Origin: Krasilnikovozyma curviuscula
Lineage: Eukaryota > Basidiomycota > Tremellomycetes > Cystofilobasidiales > Mrakiaceae
Reading direction: 5' to 3'
NCBI GenBank assembly: GCA_014825775.1
Contig: MVAQ01000182.1
Coordinates: forward strand, 1 to 44,311
DNA length: 44,311 nucleotides
Every line of letters starts with the position of its first letter. Position 1 is the stretch's first letter. Positions 10,701 through 22,187 of this stretch are shown here, piece by piece. A program made the position numbers and the translations under genes. The notes beneath the pieces are model-generated. The model searched no databases. It was given only the letters and a program-made list of their open reading frames with translations, and was not told the origin of the DNA.

Positions 10701-12971
10701 TGACAAAAGTAGAGGGATATCCACTTCAGAGCGCTCTATACGTTCCAGAGATTTTACGTTGAATATATCCAGGGAGACGGATGTGACTACCATGAGATGC
10801 TAGAATTCAGCGAGCAAGACGGTTGTTAGGCCCGGCTCAGTCAGAGCAACAGTAGAAACGGTCAAAACTCACGTTGGCGTTCAACCAATGCAACGCCCTC
10901 ACAGGAGAATCTAACTGAATCTTATCTCCATTGAAAAATTCAGCCCTCTTATAACCCGCACTTGCTTCTTTCCCAGCACCTTCTTTGACGGGAATCCCTT
11001 CGCTCGCAGTCGTGTCCACCACTCGCACGTGCAAGAACCTCAGTGTTGTACCCCAAGCATACGCCAAACATGGATTCAGGTTCGCATGGGTTGTTAAAGT
11101 GGCAGGTGAGGGCGTGAGCCATACTGCACACCCCGTTCTGTTACCCATCTCCCCCCCTTCACCGGATCGAACTTTTCTGAACCACGTCCGTGGACTGGGC
11201 TTCAGTCCAACAATGACCAGCTTCGAAGGCGTCAAGAGGGCAATGAGCTGGAAGACGTCAGATGGATGAGGTGAGGAGCTGAGTGGGAGAGGTGGAGCTG
11301 AGAAGATCGTGGTTGGTTTTTTGTGTTTGGTAGGTGGTGTAGCAGTTGGTGAAGAAGGTTGTGGATATGTACCTAACAACCTCAAGGTATCTGTTGAGTC
11401 AACCATCAACACCCTCCCTAGGGAGTGATAGAACGCCATTCCTCGATCGTCGGAAGAGACGATTGCTGTATGTCGAATGCCGACGAACGCTAAATTGAGA
11501 ATCTTGGACCCTTCGATATGGCCTTCTTTCTTCCCAAGAGATACGGCTTTGATGGTAGTCGGAACTGCTGTTCTTGCTGGCACAGACGGTCGAGACAAGT
11601 CGTAGAGGAAGATTGCTGCTGATGCGTGACCAACTGCAACGAAGGTGTGATCCGGTGAGAGAGCAACGGCAGTTACAGGACTAGAGTCTCGAGCTAGGAA
11701 AAAAGTTAGTTTTATAGGTTAGAGTGAACTACTGAACTAATCTCATGGGGACATCACCACAAGGACTCACTAGGCAGGTCACTCCCACATATACACCTCA
11801 ACTCCTGCCTGAAGTCAAACACCACCACCCAGCCTTTTACAGTTCCAACACAAATCAGACCGGTAGCTGTCATAACTGTTGGTTTCCCAAACTGCTCGTA
11901 ACCAGGACTAGTAACACTACGGCTGTTGGACCTGGAGGAGGAAGGGAAGAACGTCTGCGAGAGAGATCGGAGAGACTGCCACCTGAAAGGATCTTCTTTA
12001 TCGATTTCATGTTCGTCCTGATTCGGTATCAGAGGGGAAGTGCTGGTACTGGGGAGTAGTGGTGAGGGCGTCAGTACAAAGTTGGAACCGGGGGGTTGCA
12101 GCACAGAGTGAATGGTGGAGGATGATTGAGAGCGGGAGAGTCCAGAGAAATGTGACTGAGGAACTAAGCTGGGATGTATCAAACCTGTTCCAGTGGTGTA
12201 GGTTGTCGAGTTGGACGGGTAGCGAGTGTGAGACCGCAAGCGAGAGACGGTTGGATCTAAAGTGTTTACCGGGAACCGTTTCCAGTGAAGTGAGCCCAAC
12301 AAACGCACAAGACTCTCTGTCACAGAGACAAAACAGCGGAATTCACTCACGTAGATACGAAGAAGCCCGCTTGGGTTGGTAACTGAGCTGGGAAGAGGAG
12401 GGTGACGCCACGCCAGGGCTGAGGTACTTTGCACCGTTCTGATTCGAGGCATTAGAAGGAGTGTACTGAGAGAAACCATCCTGGAAGATTAAAGGTATTT
12501 GTTTGTTCAATGCTCCTGATCAAAGTATTCGACACCTTAGAGAGACCAATGACTTACAGCATTCCTCTCGTTGAACCGCACGTCTTCAATCTCGTCCTCC
12601 CTGCCCTCTTCCTTCGGAGTCCCAGCATCAAGTAACAACTTCTCTTCCAGTTCCTCTACTTCATCCGCTCCTATGGCCTGCTTCATTTGCTCCTCGTACG
12701 TGTCAGCATCTACCCCGTTGTATCGAAACTCCTCCTCCAATTCCTCGTCGTCGTCTTGACCACCGCCATTGGAAGCTGATATCCTGTCGTAATCAAACGA
12801 GCCATGGTCTCCGTCGTTCCCATTGCCGATATCATCAACTTCTCCTAGGGCATTCTGGAGCTGCTCTTCGTACGTCAGGCTGGCAGCCGCTACTTCTTGA
12901 ATCTCCAGCTCATCCTCCTTCTCAGTTTCGACAGGCTTGATGGTCTTTTCTGAGGAGCGACGACGCTGCAT
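7721..12971 (-). CDS. VPS8: CORVET tethering complex subunit Vps8
   Basis: Rab5-effector subunit of the CORVET tether, which acts in early endosome fusion. Six exons (12971-12558, 12480-12351, 12316-11771, 11693-10873, 10799-10593, 10528-7721) join exactly in frame to 1641 aa. The first 140 residues are acidic (for example EDELEIQE, DDDEELEEEF). A Ser/Pro-rich linker leads into WD40-type repeats (GLICVGTVKGWVVVFDF, AVALSPDHTFVAVGHASAAI, FLYDL). The long helical C-terminal half carries the family signature INQAITLCRKNGLWDALIYV followed by DYVSPV. The C-terminus begins a RING-like motif (CSICGNDIH) and ends soon after EVAHSTCANLS, so it is missing the usual CGH and the final Cys pair and looks like a degenerate zinc finger. 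The second intron is only 34 nt. Confidence 0.95.
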
Positions 12972-13300
12972 TGGACATCAAGCGTTGATCAAGAAGCCAT
13001 AGAAAGGGCGTCGTGTTGCGTTGGCGTTCGAAGCCTATTTCAAGGGTTGAGGGGAAATCGCATAGGTGAAGCAAGAGGCGTCCAACGCTCAATCAGATGT
13101 AGCCGCCACGGGAAGCGTTATTTTGTGTCTACAGTCAATGGCAGGGAAAAGAAAGTAAGGAGATGAGATGCTACTCCAAAGGAGCAAGATGCTCTCCTTG
13201 GAAGCTCTGGTACAAATTAATAATCCGGTATATCATTGTGCCGCAGTGTTGTGATTACAACCCCAAGTATAAATACAACTGCAAGAATCTGATGATACAT
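12972..13300. other. Intergenic region between VPS8 start and MFS stop
   Basis: This is the promoter side of VPS8 and the 3' flank of the MFS gene, both on the minus strand. Nothing else is recognisable in it. Confidence 0.5.
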
Positions 13301-15659
13301 TTAGATATCACCAGACTTCTCTTTAAAACCCCCTTTATCATCCTCATCTGCCTTCTGCTCTTCCCCAACGACCAGCTTCTTCCCATGCAGCTTTCCGTCG
13401 TTCTCCATCACTGCTTCTTCGACGATGATGCCGGTCGTAGCGCCGCCTTCCACACCTGCAAACATGAGCTTCTCCAACTGAACCACTTCATCGGTAGCTA
13501 TTGTGTTGTCCTCTTGCTCAGGGAGTTCTTCCGTCTTTCGTCCTACGACGCCGATGTCGCGCCTGGCGAGGAGGAGGAGAATTGAAAAGCGAGAGGGATG
13601 GGGAGGTCAGAAAGATAAAGAGAAAGATAACGAAGTATGATCAGTCAAAACAAACAAACCATTTTTATTGAGGGAGAAGTTGAACGAAAACTCACATGAA
13701 GACGATGGCGATCAAAATCGCGAGACCGGTACAGCCCACACAAAGCCATCCAACGGCCCGATATCCAGCTTCTAGCGCTGCAGGACTCTCCACACCGATT
13801 ATCCTCTGCGTCGCAAACTTCCTGGTAACCTCAGCAGCGATGGTGTTTGATACGCTGAGACCAATACTCGATGCCAGACGCGTGATGACGTTGAATATCC
13901 CGCCCGCAAGAGCCTGTTGAGATTTAGGGACCGAGGCTGAGAACCGTATCGAAGCTAGAGAGTAGTAGAGGTCTGGACCGACAACGCCGGACATAACGAA
14001 TAGCATAAACTCCCAGTAAGACGCGGTCACGATGATGTTTGCGAAAAGAAGCGCCGCGCCGAGCGAGAAGAGCTGTCCCCAAAGAATGAGGTACAACCCG
14101 TGGATCCGTCCAAGTAGATAGCCAGTGATGACATTCAAAGCAGTTCCCATGATGACCATCGGTAGGAAGCGCACGGCTGTTTGAATAGGCGAGAGGAGCT
14201 GCACTTCTTGGTAGAAGAGTGTCGAGAAGAACGCCAGTGACTGGAACGGCCACCATGAGAAGAATATCATAACGGCGAGCTGCAAAAAAATAATGAGGAG
14301 AGAACGGATGATGAAGAAAGGCGTTTAGAAACTACGTCAACATGTCAAACTCTTGAGGTAGAAAGTCACATACTTCACTGAACCCTTTAACGCGCCAAAT
14401 CTTCATGCTCATGATAATTGGCCAGCCTCTCGTCTCAGAGTACCATTCCCAGAAGATAAAGCTAGCGATGAAAATGATGGACACGGCAAACACGGTAGGT
14501 ATGAACGCCGTTTTCCATCCTGCATTTTGCGAGTCTCTGAAGAAAGAGAAATAAGGCGTTGATTTCATTGATGGGTAATTAGTGGGTAATGAAAGAGAGA
14601 GAAAGAGGACGCTACTCACGCTAGCGAGAAGGTGAACAGACACAGGCCGATACAACTCAGTGCAGACCCGATCCAATCGACACGTTTATCTCTCGTTGCG
14701 TCCCGTGGTGGATCTGGCGCCAAGTTGAAGTATGCAGCAACGAGGACGAGAGTGGAGAGTCCCGCCTTTTGTACGATGAAGACAAACGAAAAGTCGTCAG
14801 CTGGAGTAAACGCGGGATGAGGAGGTGATGGAGAGAGGGGTGACTGACCAAGATGAAAAAGGCGCTTCTCCAGCCCCATTTGGAAGGTATCGACGCTAGC
14901 CCACCACCAAAGATCAAGCCAAAGATGAAGCTACATAAAGATATCGTCCCAGAAGGTGACAAAAGGCCTGTCAGGGTCCCCATCTCCGGATTTCTGTAGA
15001 CAACGTGGACAAACTCACCCAATAGGATTTCCAGCTCCGAGTGCTGCAAACGCCCGGTTCTTCTTGGGACCCGGCGGGAAGTAGGCGCCGAGGATACCAA
15101 CAGCGGCAGGCGTGTTAGCGGCCTGGGCGATGCCCATTAGAGCCATAAACACGTTCAGCGCATATTCGTTCGGACTGAAGCCTATGTTTATTCAGAACAA
15201 TGATCAGCGTTCGATGTTGATTTTTATTTTAGCGACGAACCCAGGGTGCGGAACGTGCCGTCGTCGTGGGAGAGTTACAAGACTGACCAGTGACGAAAGT
15301 AATGATGCAGAAGAACAGCGTGCCCAGTAAGAAGAACATTTTCCTGCCATAGAGATCAGAGAGCCTTCCGAACAAGAGCAAGAAGGTCCCGTTGGTGAGC
15401 GAGAGCACGGATGTGGGCCACTGGAGGTTTTGAGTCGAGATGTCGAGGTCTTTTCCTATGGTAGGTAGAGCAGTTGTCATGATCCCCGATGTCATCGATC
15501 CGAACATTGTCACACAACCTGGGTAGAGGAAAACAGAGCTGGGTTCAGTGACTGGAGGATATCATGAGGCGCGCTGGCTACCGACGACTCACATATCGAA
15601 AGAACCATCAGGTTCTCCCTAAAAGGAGTTAGTTGATGGACTGAGGGATTTTGAGTCAT
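13301..15659 (-). CDS. Major facilitator superfamily exporter, DHA2-like (drug:H+ antiporter)
   Basis: Predicted 14-helix proton-driven exporter of the plasma or vacuolar membrane; the substrate cannot be read from sequence. Eight exons (15659-15593, 15518-15288, 15181-15019, 14930-14849, 14765-14620, 14536-14374, 14279-13696, 13562-13301) join in frame to 565 aa. MFS marks include FGSMTSGIMTTALPTIGKDL in helix 1, the loop-2/3 motif GRLSDLYGRK, and AALGAGNPIGFIFGLIFGGG, where the fourth exon was placed by restoring the typical GNPxGFxxGL motif. The final exon adds about 86 hydrophilic, mostly acidic residues. The last donor (GTGAGT at 13695) follows AT, so a retained intron reads ATG-TGA and ends the protein before this tail. 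The gene is divergent from the rhodanese gene. Confidence 0.9.
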
Positions 15660-16303
15660 GCTGTAGTCTTGATAGAACCAGATGAGATCCGAAAGAGAGC
15701 CGGTACGGTCGTGTCAAGCTAGAAAACATAGGAGTAGGAGTAAATTTTTGGGCAACTCCGAGGTAAACATCAGGCACAAGAGGGATGGACTTACAAGCCA
15801 AACCTTCAAGCAGCCTTCACTATGCGATTAAAATGAGTGTCGTTATAGGTACTTCTTGATGAGCCTGCGTGACGGCTGAGGGGCAACGGGGCGACCCTTG
15901 CGGATTTGCCAAGTCACCGCCGCAAAACAGCGACATTATACCGCACATATCTTTCGTTCTGATCTACTTGCTTATTTTTTATTTTATTTTTTTAAATAGT
16001 GCTGTATCTTTGTCTCTGTTTTCTTGCTCCGTCATCATTCTGCCGTGACAACCTGCGTTCCATCGTTCCAAGAGGCGCTTTGTGTGCATATGTGCTTTCT
16101 AGGTTGATAACGACTCAAGAATGAGATGGAGGTGAGATCCCAAAAGACAGAGACCGAGTGGGAGGGGTTAGTCTCCCACGTCGAGAAATCCAGTGGCGCT
16201 CCTTCTGAGTGTATGGCGTGCTGAGGAAAAGAAAAAAACGAGCAGAGTGTTCAGGCGAGCCACTTGCTTTCACAACCCTCCACCGTGTCGTCCTCTCTTC
16301 GCC
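15660..16303. other. Divergent promoter region between MFS and rhodanese genes
   Basis: The two genes fire away from each other from this 0.64-kb region. It contains an A/T-only tract around 15975-16000 (runs of T interrupted by A), typical of nucleosome-poor fungal promoters. No specific binding site is claimed. Confidence 0.45.
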
Positions 16304-17072
16304 ATGTCGATGATTCTCAAAAGATCCACTGTCGCCCCAGTCGCATCCTCCCTCTACCGCATCACAGCAGTTCAGCACCTCACTCGCCCCACCAAGGTTG
16401 TTCATGGCTTCGCCCCCGCCCAGCAGTACAGGTCTCTCCAGTCATCGACAGTATCAAAGCCCAGTAGCAGCAAACAAAGCACACAAGATGTTGCTGGCGA
16501 ATGGAGCAGTCGTGGGGAGGTCAAGTACGACGAGATCAAGAGTCTGAGTGAGAGCTCGAGTGACGACGTGATCGTGATTGGTGAGTATAATGGAATTATC
16601 TGCCCCTGCCACGTTTGGAGATTGAGATTTTCTGACTTTCCTTCTTTATCTCTGTGAAAGATGTTCGGGAATCAGACGAAACCTCGCTTGGTGCGATCCC
16701 CAACTCCCACTTCCTGCCCCTTTCACACCTCCCCCAAGCACTCTCCCTCCCTGCACCCCAGTTCCAGGAGTTATACAATTTTGAAAAGCCTTCAAAAAGC
16801 GCTAAGATCATCGTCTACTGCCGGTCGGGAAGGAGGAGTGGAAAAGCGCTTGAGATGATGACCGACAGTGGTGAGCACAAGGGTGCTGTTCAGGGAAAGG
16901 GATTTGAGCCTTGGACGGAGTGAGTGGCCCCTTAACCTGATATACTTAACTTCTAATCATTAACTTTCTTTGCTTTTCTTTTCCTTTTTCCTCACAACAA
17001 CTCTTTCCTCGCTTCAGCGTTCGAAATTACAGTGGGTCTTGGCTGGACTGGGAGGCTCGAAATCCAAAGTAG
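16304..17072 (+). CDS. Mitochondrial-type single-domain rhodanese (sulfurtransferase)
   Basis: Thiosulfate or persulfide sulfurtransferase of the single-domain rhodanese family, probably mitochondrial. Exons 16304-16580, 16661-16919 and 17018-17072 give 196 aa. The first 45 residues are rich in Arg, Ser and Ala and lack acidic residues (MSMILKRSTVAPVASSLYRI), fitting a matrix-targeting presequence. The domain runs from VKYDEIKSL to the end, with VIDVRESDE restored across intron 1, the active-site loop IVYCRSGRRSGKA (catalytic Cys about 146) and the closing YSGSWLDWEAR. I chose the ATG at 16304 because it has a good context (TTCGCCATG) and starts the presequence directly. An in-frame ATG at 16193 would add 37 residues. 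Confidence 0.9.
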
Positions 17073-17595
17073 AGGAAGCCCCTCTCCCCCCTTCCTTCTC
17101 TTCCTCCTCCTGCTCCACTTCCAGCTCTGTAGCACTAGACATCATCTGTTGGCTCCTTCTTTCACTCCTTTATCTTGTAAACACTTCATGATATACTAAA
17201 CGTTCGCATCCAACACCAATTTAATTTGTTTCTAGAAAATCTATAGTGCCCTTATCACTTTACCGACCCTCCTTCCTACTTCTCGTCCAAGCTTAAACTA
17301 CCATAAGTTCTATTCCAAATGAGTCAAATCTCTAGAAACTCGCGCTAGTGCGTGCTCGAGCTTTCTTTGCTATTTGTTGTTTGTTTGTTTTCTAACTCCC
17401 AAACTCACCATGACCTTCAATCAGTTTTCTCCCAGGATACCAACTCCTCTTCCAGTGAATGTTGAAAGAAAGCTGTAACTTTCACTTCAACATTCAAAAT
17501 CTGAAAAATTTGAAGAAGAGAGAGTCGTCATATAGTTTTACTTATTTTCTCGCAGGGCGGCATGCTTTTTGGTTTTGATTTTATCCTAAGCAATT
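17073..17595. other. Convergent 3' region between rhodanese and DUF6534 genes
   Basis: The two genes end toward each other here. The sequence is AT-rich, with TTGTTTGTTTG around 17370-17390, and carries no convincing coding frame. Confidence 0.45.
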
Positions 17596-19267
17596 TCATG
17601 TAGGGCTACATTGATTTTCCAACCGTTCCTCGACATCTCGAAATTTCAAAGACTCAAGTGGTATTGTATCTTCATCGTGGGAGCTGCGTTGAAGAGTGCG
17701 CCCGACGACGGTGGTATTGAGCTGCAATGGGTACTGGACGGGGGTAGATGAAGACGCAGAAGGCTAAATTGTCGGTAAATCAGTTTCTGTCAATTAAAAA
17801 GAAATATGAATAAAAACAAGGGCTTACTTCTAGTTTGGATTTGGCTAGTCCAAGCGTATTTTCTTGCCGAATGGAAGTAAAAGGAAGAGTTGCTCCCATT
17901 ATGGGCTGTGCTGCCACACTGTTGCGATGCCGCCTTAGATAAACACACAGTCAGATTATCATCATTCTAGCTATTTTATAGAACACCCTACTTACAGATC
18001 TAGGATCCTAAACATTGACAACAAGTAAAGTTTTGAGTTCCACATGAAGAAGATGCTTTCTATTGAGCCTATGACATTGACTCTGAGAGTGATGATGAAA
18101 ACGATCATGTTCAGAGTAGGAAGAACTTGAGCCTGAAATCTGAAGATACAAAAAAAGAAAAGAAAAAAAAAGAAGCGTGTGAGCGTTATGAAGAAAGTAA
18201 GTCACAATTGAAGGTGCGCACAGTATGACAATGATCCGCCTGATCTTCGAGTTGGTCTCCTCAAAAGCAGACTTTGACTTTAGAAGGAAGTATATCATTG
18301 ACGTGGTACTGAAAGAATGCATTGTCAGATGTTATGCGGCCTGGTGAGGATTGTTAAGTTAAGAACTGACATGGTGATGTCCGTCGCTATACCCGTGCTT
18401 CTCCATGCAATAGCAACAATTTGGGTCTACAAGAAACCGTATAAAAACAGTGGGTAAATATCCATTGTCAAAGCTACCAACGATAGCCTAAAGACTGACC
18501 TTATTGAGCAAGAGAAAGTTACGCAGTGTGCCCTGCCAGATACTGCACCCCAACCCCAGCCCGAAATTGGCACAGACAAGAAACGCAATTCCTCCCCCAA
18601 GTAGTTTTGAACGTGATAACAGGTATAGCTTGTGAACGAGGTACGACTGTACGCAGAAGACGACGACAGTGTCGCATAGGGAGGCGATGGTGTTGAAATC
18701 TGAATTCAAAAATACCAAAGGATCGCCGTATCCTAGAATGTGCATTTTATCATTTTAAGTAAGAAAAAGAAGAGCAAGTCAGGATGGATTGAGAGATTTA
18801 GGAAAGAAAACCCCAAAACGACCGACCAGTGACGAAGACGCGCCAGATGTAAGCAAAGTTTGAGAACGTAGTCACTCTAAAAAGAGCAACATGATATTAA
18901 TGAGTATTATTCAACGCGGATCTGTGAAAGTTGAGGCGATGCTGACGCAGTTAGAGCACTACATAACGCGACAACCAGTTTGAGCCGTAGCTGGTCTCGA
19001 GAGTAATAGTTGAAATAATGGAAGCTTTCCGTGACGACGACTCCGAACAACAGATTGTCGGCAAGCCCAGAGATCAACAAAGGACCTATCCAGAAAGAAG
19101 GTGCCGCAAGTACCCTGTGAAGTAAAAAAATAATAAAAAAATGAAAATTGGCATTAGCTCCTGGCAGAAAATCTCGTGTGAGGGGAAGCCTCCGAGAAGT
19201 CTCACCCCACCGCTATGAGTTCTCTTATATACAAGATCTCTTCTGGAGTTAGCATATGAATACCCAT
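17596..19267 (-). CDS. DUF6534-type seven-helix integral membrane protein
   Basis: Belongs by pattern to the large basidiomycete DUF6534 family of receptor-like membrane proteins of unknown function. Nine exons (19267-19206, 19114-18947, 18876-18827, 18732-18500, 18426-18371, 18308-18222, 18139-17996, 17933-17828, 17763-17596) join exactly in frame to 357 aa. The family order is visible: GPLLISGLADNLLFGVVV with FNYYSRDQLRLKLVV, then YGDPLVFLNS, IASLCDTVVVFCVQSYLVHK, ATDITITTSMIYFLLKSKS with FEETNSKIRRI, and FFMWNSKLYLLS before a hydrophilic tail of about 90 residues. The tail contains Ser-rich and acidic stretches (SSHDEDTIPLESL). No exon was open enough to be found alone, so the model rests on the frame check and the family pattern. 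Ligand and role are unknown. Confidence 0.85.
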
Positions 19268-19475
19268 GGCTAAGTGGGTGGGGGATGAGTTGCGAGAGTG
19301 AGAGGAGTGCATCCTTCCTTAGAAATGTTGGTGGCACCGGGCGGAAGGTCTCAGGTACCCAGGCTGAAGCCAAGGGTTCCAGAGCAGCAGCACCATTAAC
19401 CGCTATCTCTCCATCAACGGCCCTCAGTTATTGAGGTTGAACTTACTGTCGAGGTTCTTGGCCGCTCAACCTCAG

Positions 19476-20135
19476 CTATTGCTTTGCATATTCACAACTT
19501 TCCTCTTCCCCCACCCTGTACCCGACTTGATACACCACGCTTAGTAGAATATTATATGGGCCAGGATCTGCTACTTCAAACGCGATGAGAGTAATGACAT
19601 TAATGAGTTTCTGGATTTCTTCACCTGGGGAGGATCTTGAGAGAGTTGGGACGAAGAAGTCACAAAGCTGCGATGGTGATGGTGACGGTTCAGAAGGCAG
19701 ACTGAAGCCACGACCATCTGGATTCAGGTCGAGTGTCACAGAGTTTGTTCGGTAATTGGAAGTAGCGACGAAGTGCAATGCTTCTCTAACCTGTAACCAA
19801 AAAGCTACCTTCCGAACCTGATGAATCGCCAGCACTAACTATAGGTAGCACCAATACGCCGTCGAGACCAGCATCAAATCCCAGAAAAGGGTTCAACGAG
19901 TTCTATTCGTTTGGGTACCAGGTCATGTTAGCGTAGCCCAAACAACACCAAGGGAATAGCGCCCAGGACACGTAGATGACACCGAACGTCTGCGAGACCA
20001 GATCATCAGCTTCGAAAGAAACATATAAATAAACAGAAATAAAACATGTAATCAAAATATTACGCTTGTGGAGACGGCTGGCAGAAACTCATATTCCTCC
20101 TTCGTGGTGGGTACAGATGCCTTCCCAAATAGCAT
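19476..20135 (-). pseudogene. Possible unidentified gene or gene remnant
   Basis: Three coding-looking pieces lie in order on the minus strand. The first starts MLFGKASVPTTKEEYEFLPA at 20135 and ends at a plausible GTAATA donor (20063). The second follows an acceptor at 19990 and reads TFGVIYVSWALFPWCCLGYA. The third is an open frame of over 100 codons to a stop at 19476, with SVTLDLNPDGRGFSLPSE and IQKLINVITLIAFEVADPG. I could not join the second and third pieces in frame with canonical sites: TG/GTACCC at 19918 to the AG at 19839 leads straight into a stop. Either an exon is missed or the gene is decaying. I recognise no family. Lying upstream of the DUF6534 gene and on the same strand, it could also be an unrelated neighbour. 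Confidence 0.3.
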
Positions 20136-20366
20136 TTCAACACCGGCCCCATTCGTCGTCGAGATCGCAGACCTTTCAAGCTCTAGCTAAATTGAGATTC
20201 TGAAAAAAAGAGCGGGCATATGTCCTACCTAGATTTTCGACTTGGTCTTCCTCTTGGGCTGGGGAAATGAAGCAAGTTGGCGATTGCCCTGTTGTCTCCC
20301 TGTCCAACAAGTTTTTTTTTTTTTTTGGCTCAATTTTCCTGCCCTGTAAATAGTCATAATTTCGCT

Positions 20367-20374
20367 TATAAATA
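20367..20374 (+). promoter_or_regulatory. Possible TATA box of the cyclophilin gene
   Basis: TATAAATA sits about 140 nt before the cyclophilin ATG at 20514, downstream of a run of about 15 T residues near 20312-20326. The match and the distance are reasonable for a fungal TATA element, but no transcript data are available. Confidence 0.35.
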
Positions 20375-20513
20375 CATGAGAACTGTGTATAGAAGGCAAG
20401 CCTCTCACTTTGTGTTGCTACTTTTCCGCCACGTTATCCCATCGCCAGCAGAAAAAACGAGTGTCCAAAGTGTCCACGAGTGATGCTAGACGACGACCTT
20501 CGCTTGCTCCAAA

Positions 20514-22187
20514 ATGTTCAGAAATATTGCCCTCTTGGCCTTTGCTTTGGTCCTCAGTGTCTTCTTTTTCCTTCAGCCAGCTGAGGCTGCTAAAGGTACG
20601 ATTGAATCCTCCAAAACTTGAATGGAATCTACACTGACCAGGCACATATCCATCTTTTGCCCTAATGCCTCACTTCTTACAGGTCCAAAGATCACCCACA
20701 AGGTCTTTTTCGATATCGAACACGGTGGAAAACCCCTTGGACGTGTCGTATTTGGTCTCTACGGTGGAACTGTCCCGAAGGTGCGTTCCGACTTTCCTCC
20801 TCTCAAGCCCCTCGACCGGTCTGTTGGTGGTCAAATGAGCAAGGCAGAGCAGCAATGTTCACAGTGTTAGAAAGTGTGCTTGTCATTTGACAACAGTTTG
20901 AGCGAGGATTCATTCTTTCTGCCTTGGCGACAGCCAAGTGGCTCATCTCCATTTATCTCAAGCACTACGGTCTTGGTTCAGCGCCGTTGTCATCTATATT
21001 CCTAGCGCCCAGTTAGGGCAGGAATATCTTCAGTCGACATATTTCATGACTCCCATAGCTCTCTGCCTTTCTTACTGTTGCTGACCCGCTTCTCGGCTCC
21101 TTACAGACTGTCGAGAACTTTGTCTCCCTCTCAACTGGTAAGAAATATGATGGAACCGAGCTCGGATTCGGATACAAAGGATCCTCCTTCCACAGAATCA
21201 TCGAGAACTTCATGTAAGCTCTCCAAATCTTTTCAAGCGTCCTTTACAGTTCCCAACCATCCACGTCGCCGCGCTTTCAGGATCCAAGGTGGTGACTTCA
21301 CTTCTGGAGATGGACGTGGTGGAAAGTCTATCTGGGGTGAAAAATTCCCAGATGAGAACTTCAAGGTATGTGTTCTTTCACTTTCTATCATGTCGGTTGA
21401 CTTTGGAATTCAAATCTCAACCTATTGTGTAATTTTACTTCTTAAAGCTCAAACACACTGGACCAGGAACGCTGTCCATGGCTAACGCCGGAAGAGACAC
21501 CAATGGGTTCGTTTTCCCGTCTTCTTCCTCAAACTGCCCGCAGGCGTCTAAACCACCCTTCATGCTGTCTATTTAGGTCTCAATTCTTCATCTGTACCGT
21601 CGTAACCTCCTGGTTGGACGGCAAGCACGTCGTCTTCGGAACTGTTCTCGAAGGAATGGATATTGTCAAAGCCATGGAGACCGTTCCAAAGGGTAGAGGT
21701 GATAAGCCAGTCGAGGCTGTCACCATCGCTGACTCTGGAGAAGTACGTCGTGACGCTTACACCTTTCTGTAACTTGGAATCTCTCACTGACTTTTTTCCA
21801 TGATGTCATTATTTTTGTAGCTCCCCGTCGAACTGGCGGTTAATGAAGATGGCCAACAAGTACCTCTCCGCGCTGAGCTCTAAACTACATCAGTTAAACA
21901 AAGAGATAAATAAACTGAAATGAATCTTGTGCGTTTTTCTCTTTCGCCAAACTGAATGAAAGGACGACGAAACTGATGAAGACGATCTTCTCCTGGCGAC
22001 ACCTGCGTTCGACGCTCCTTTGTTCCTCACTCCTTTCCTCTGGATCCTGGTCTTGACCATCATTGGCATTCCTCTCTTTGCCATCTCTGGTGGATGTAGA
22101 AAGATTCAAAACAAGCTGAAGAGGAAGGAATACACTCAAGTTGCTACCGGTGGACAAAAGACGAGACCACAAGTGAAGGAGGTTTGA
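20514..22187 (+). CDS. Secretory-pathway cyclophilin (peptidyl-prolyl isomerase B type), membrane or soluble form
   Basis: Proline isomerase and folding helper of the ER lumen. The N-terminus is a signal peptide ([20 protein letters not shown] then QPAEAAK). Shared exons: 20514-20595, 20683-20780, 21107-21213, 21281-21365, 21448-21506, 21577-21742, and 21821 onward. Cyclophilin marks: [44 protein letters not shown] and [10 protein letters not shown], so catalytic and cyclosporin-contact residues look intact. If exon 7 is read through, the protein stops at 21883 after VPLRAEL (219 aa, soluble). If the intron 21860-21962 (GTACCT to GAAAG) is removed, exon 21963-22187 adds an acidic linker, a membrane helix ([20 protein letters not shown]) and a basic cytosolic tail, giving 286 aa. 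Both versions keep frame. The second intron is long (326 nt). Confidence 0.9.

Noticed and set aside
14994..15018. A 25-nt intron in the MFS gene ending TCTACAG
   Set aside because: It keeps frame, but it is too short to splice and inserts residues into the conserved GNPIG-FIFGL motif. The 88-nt intron to the acceptor at 14931 restores the motif exactly.
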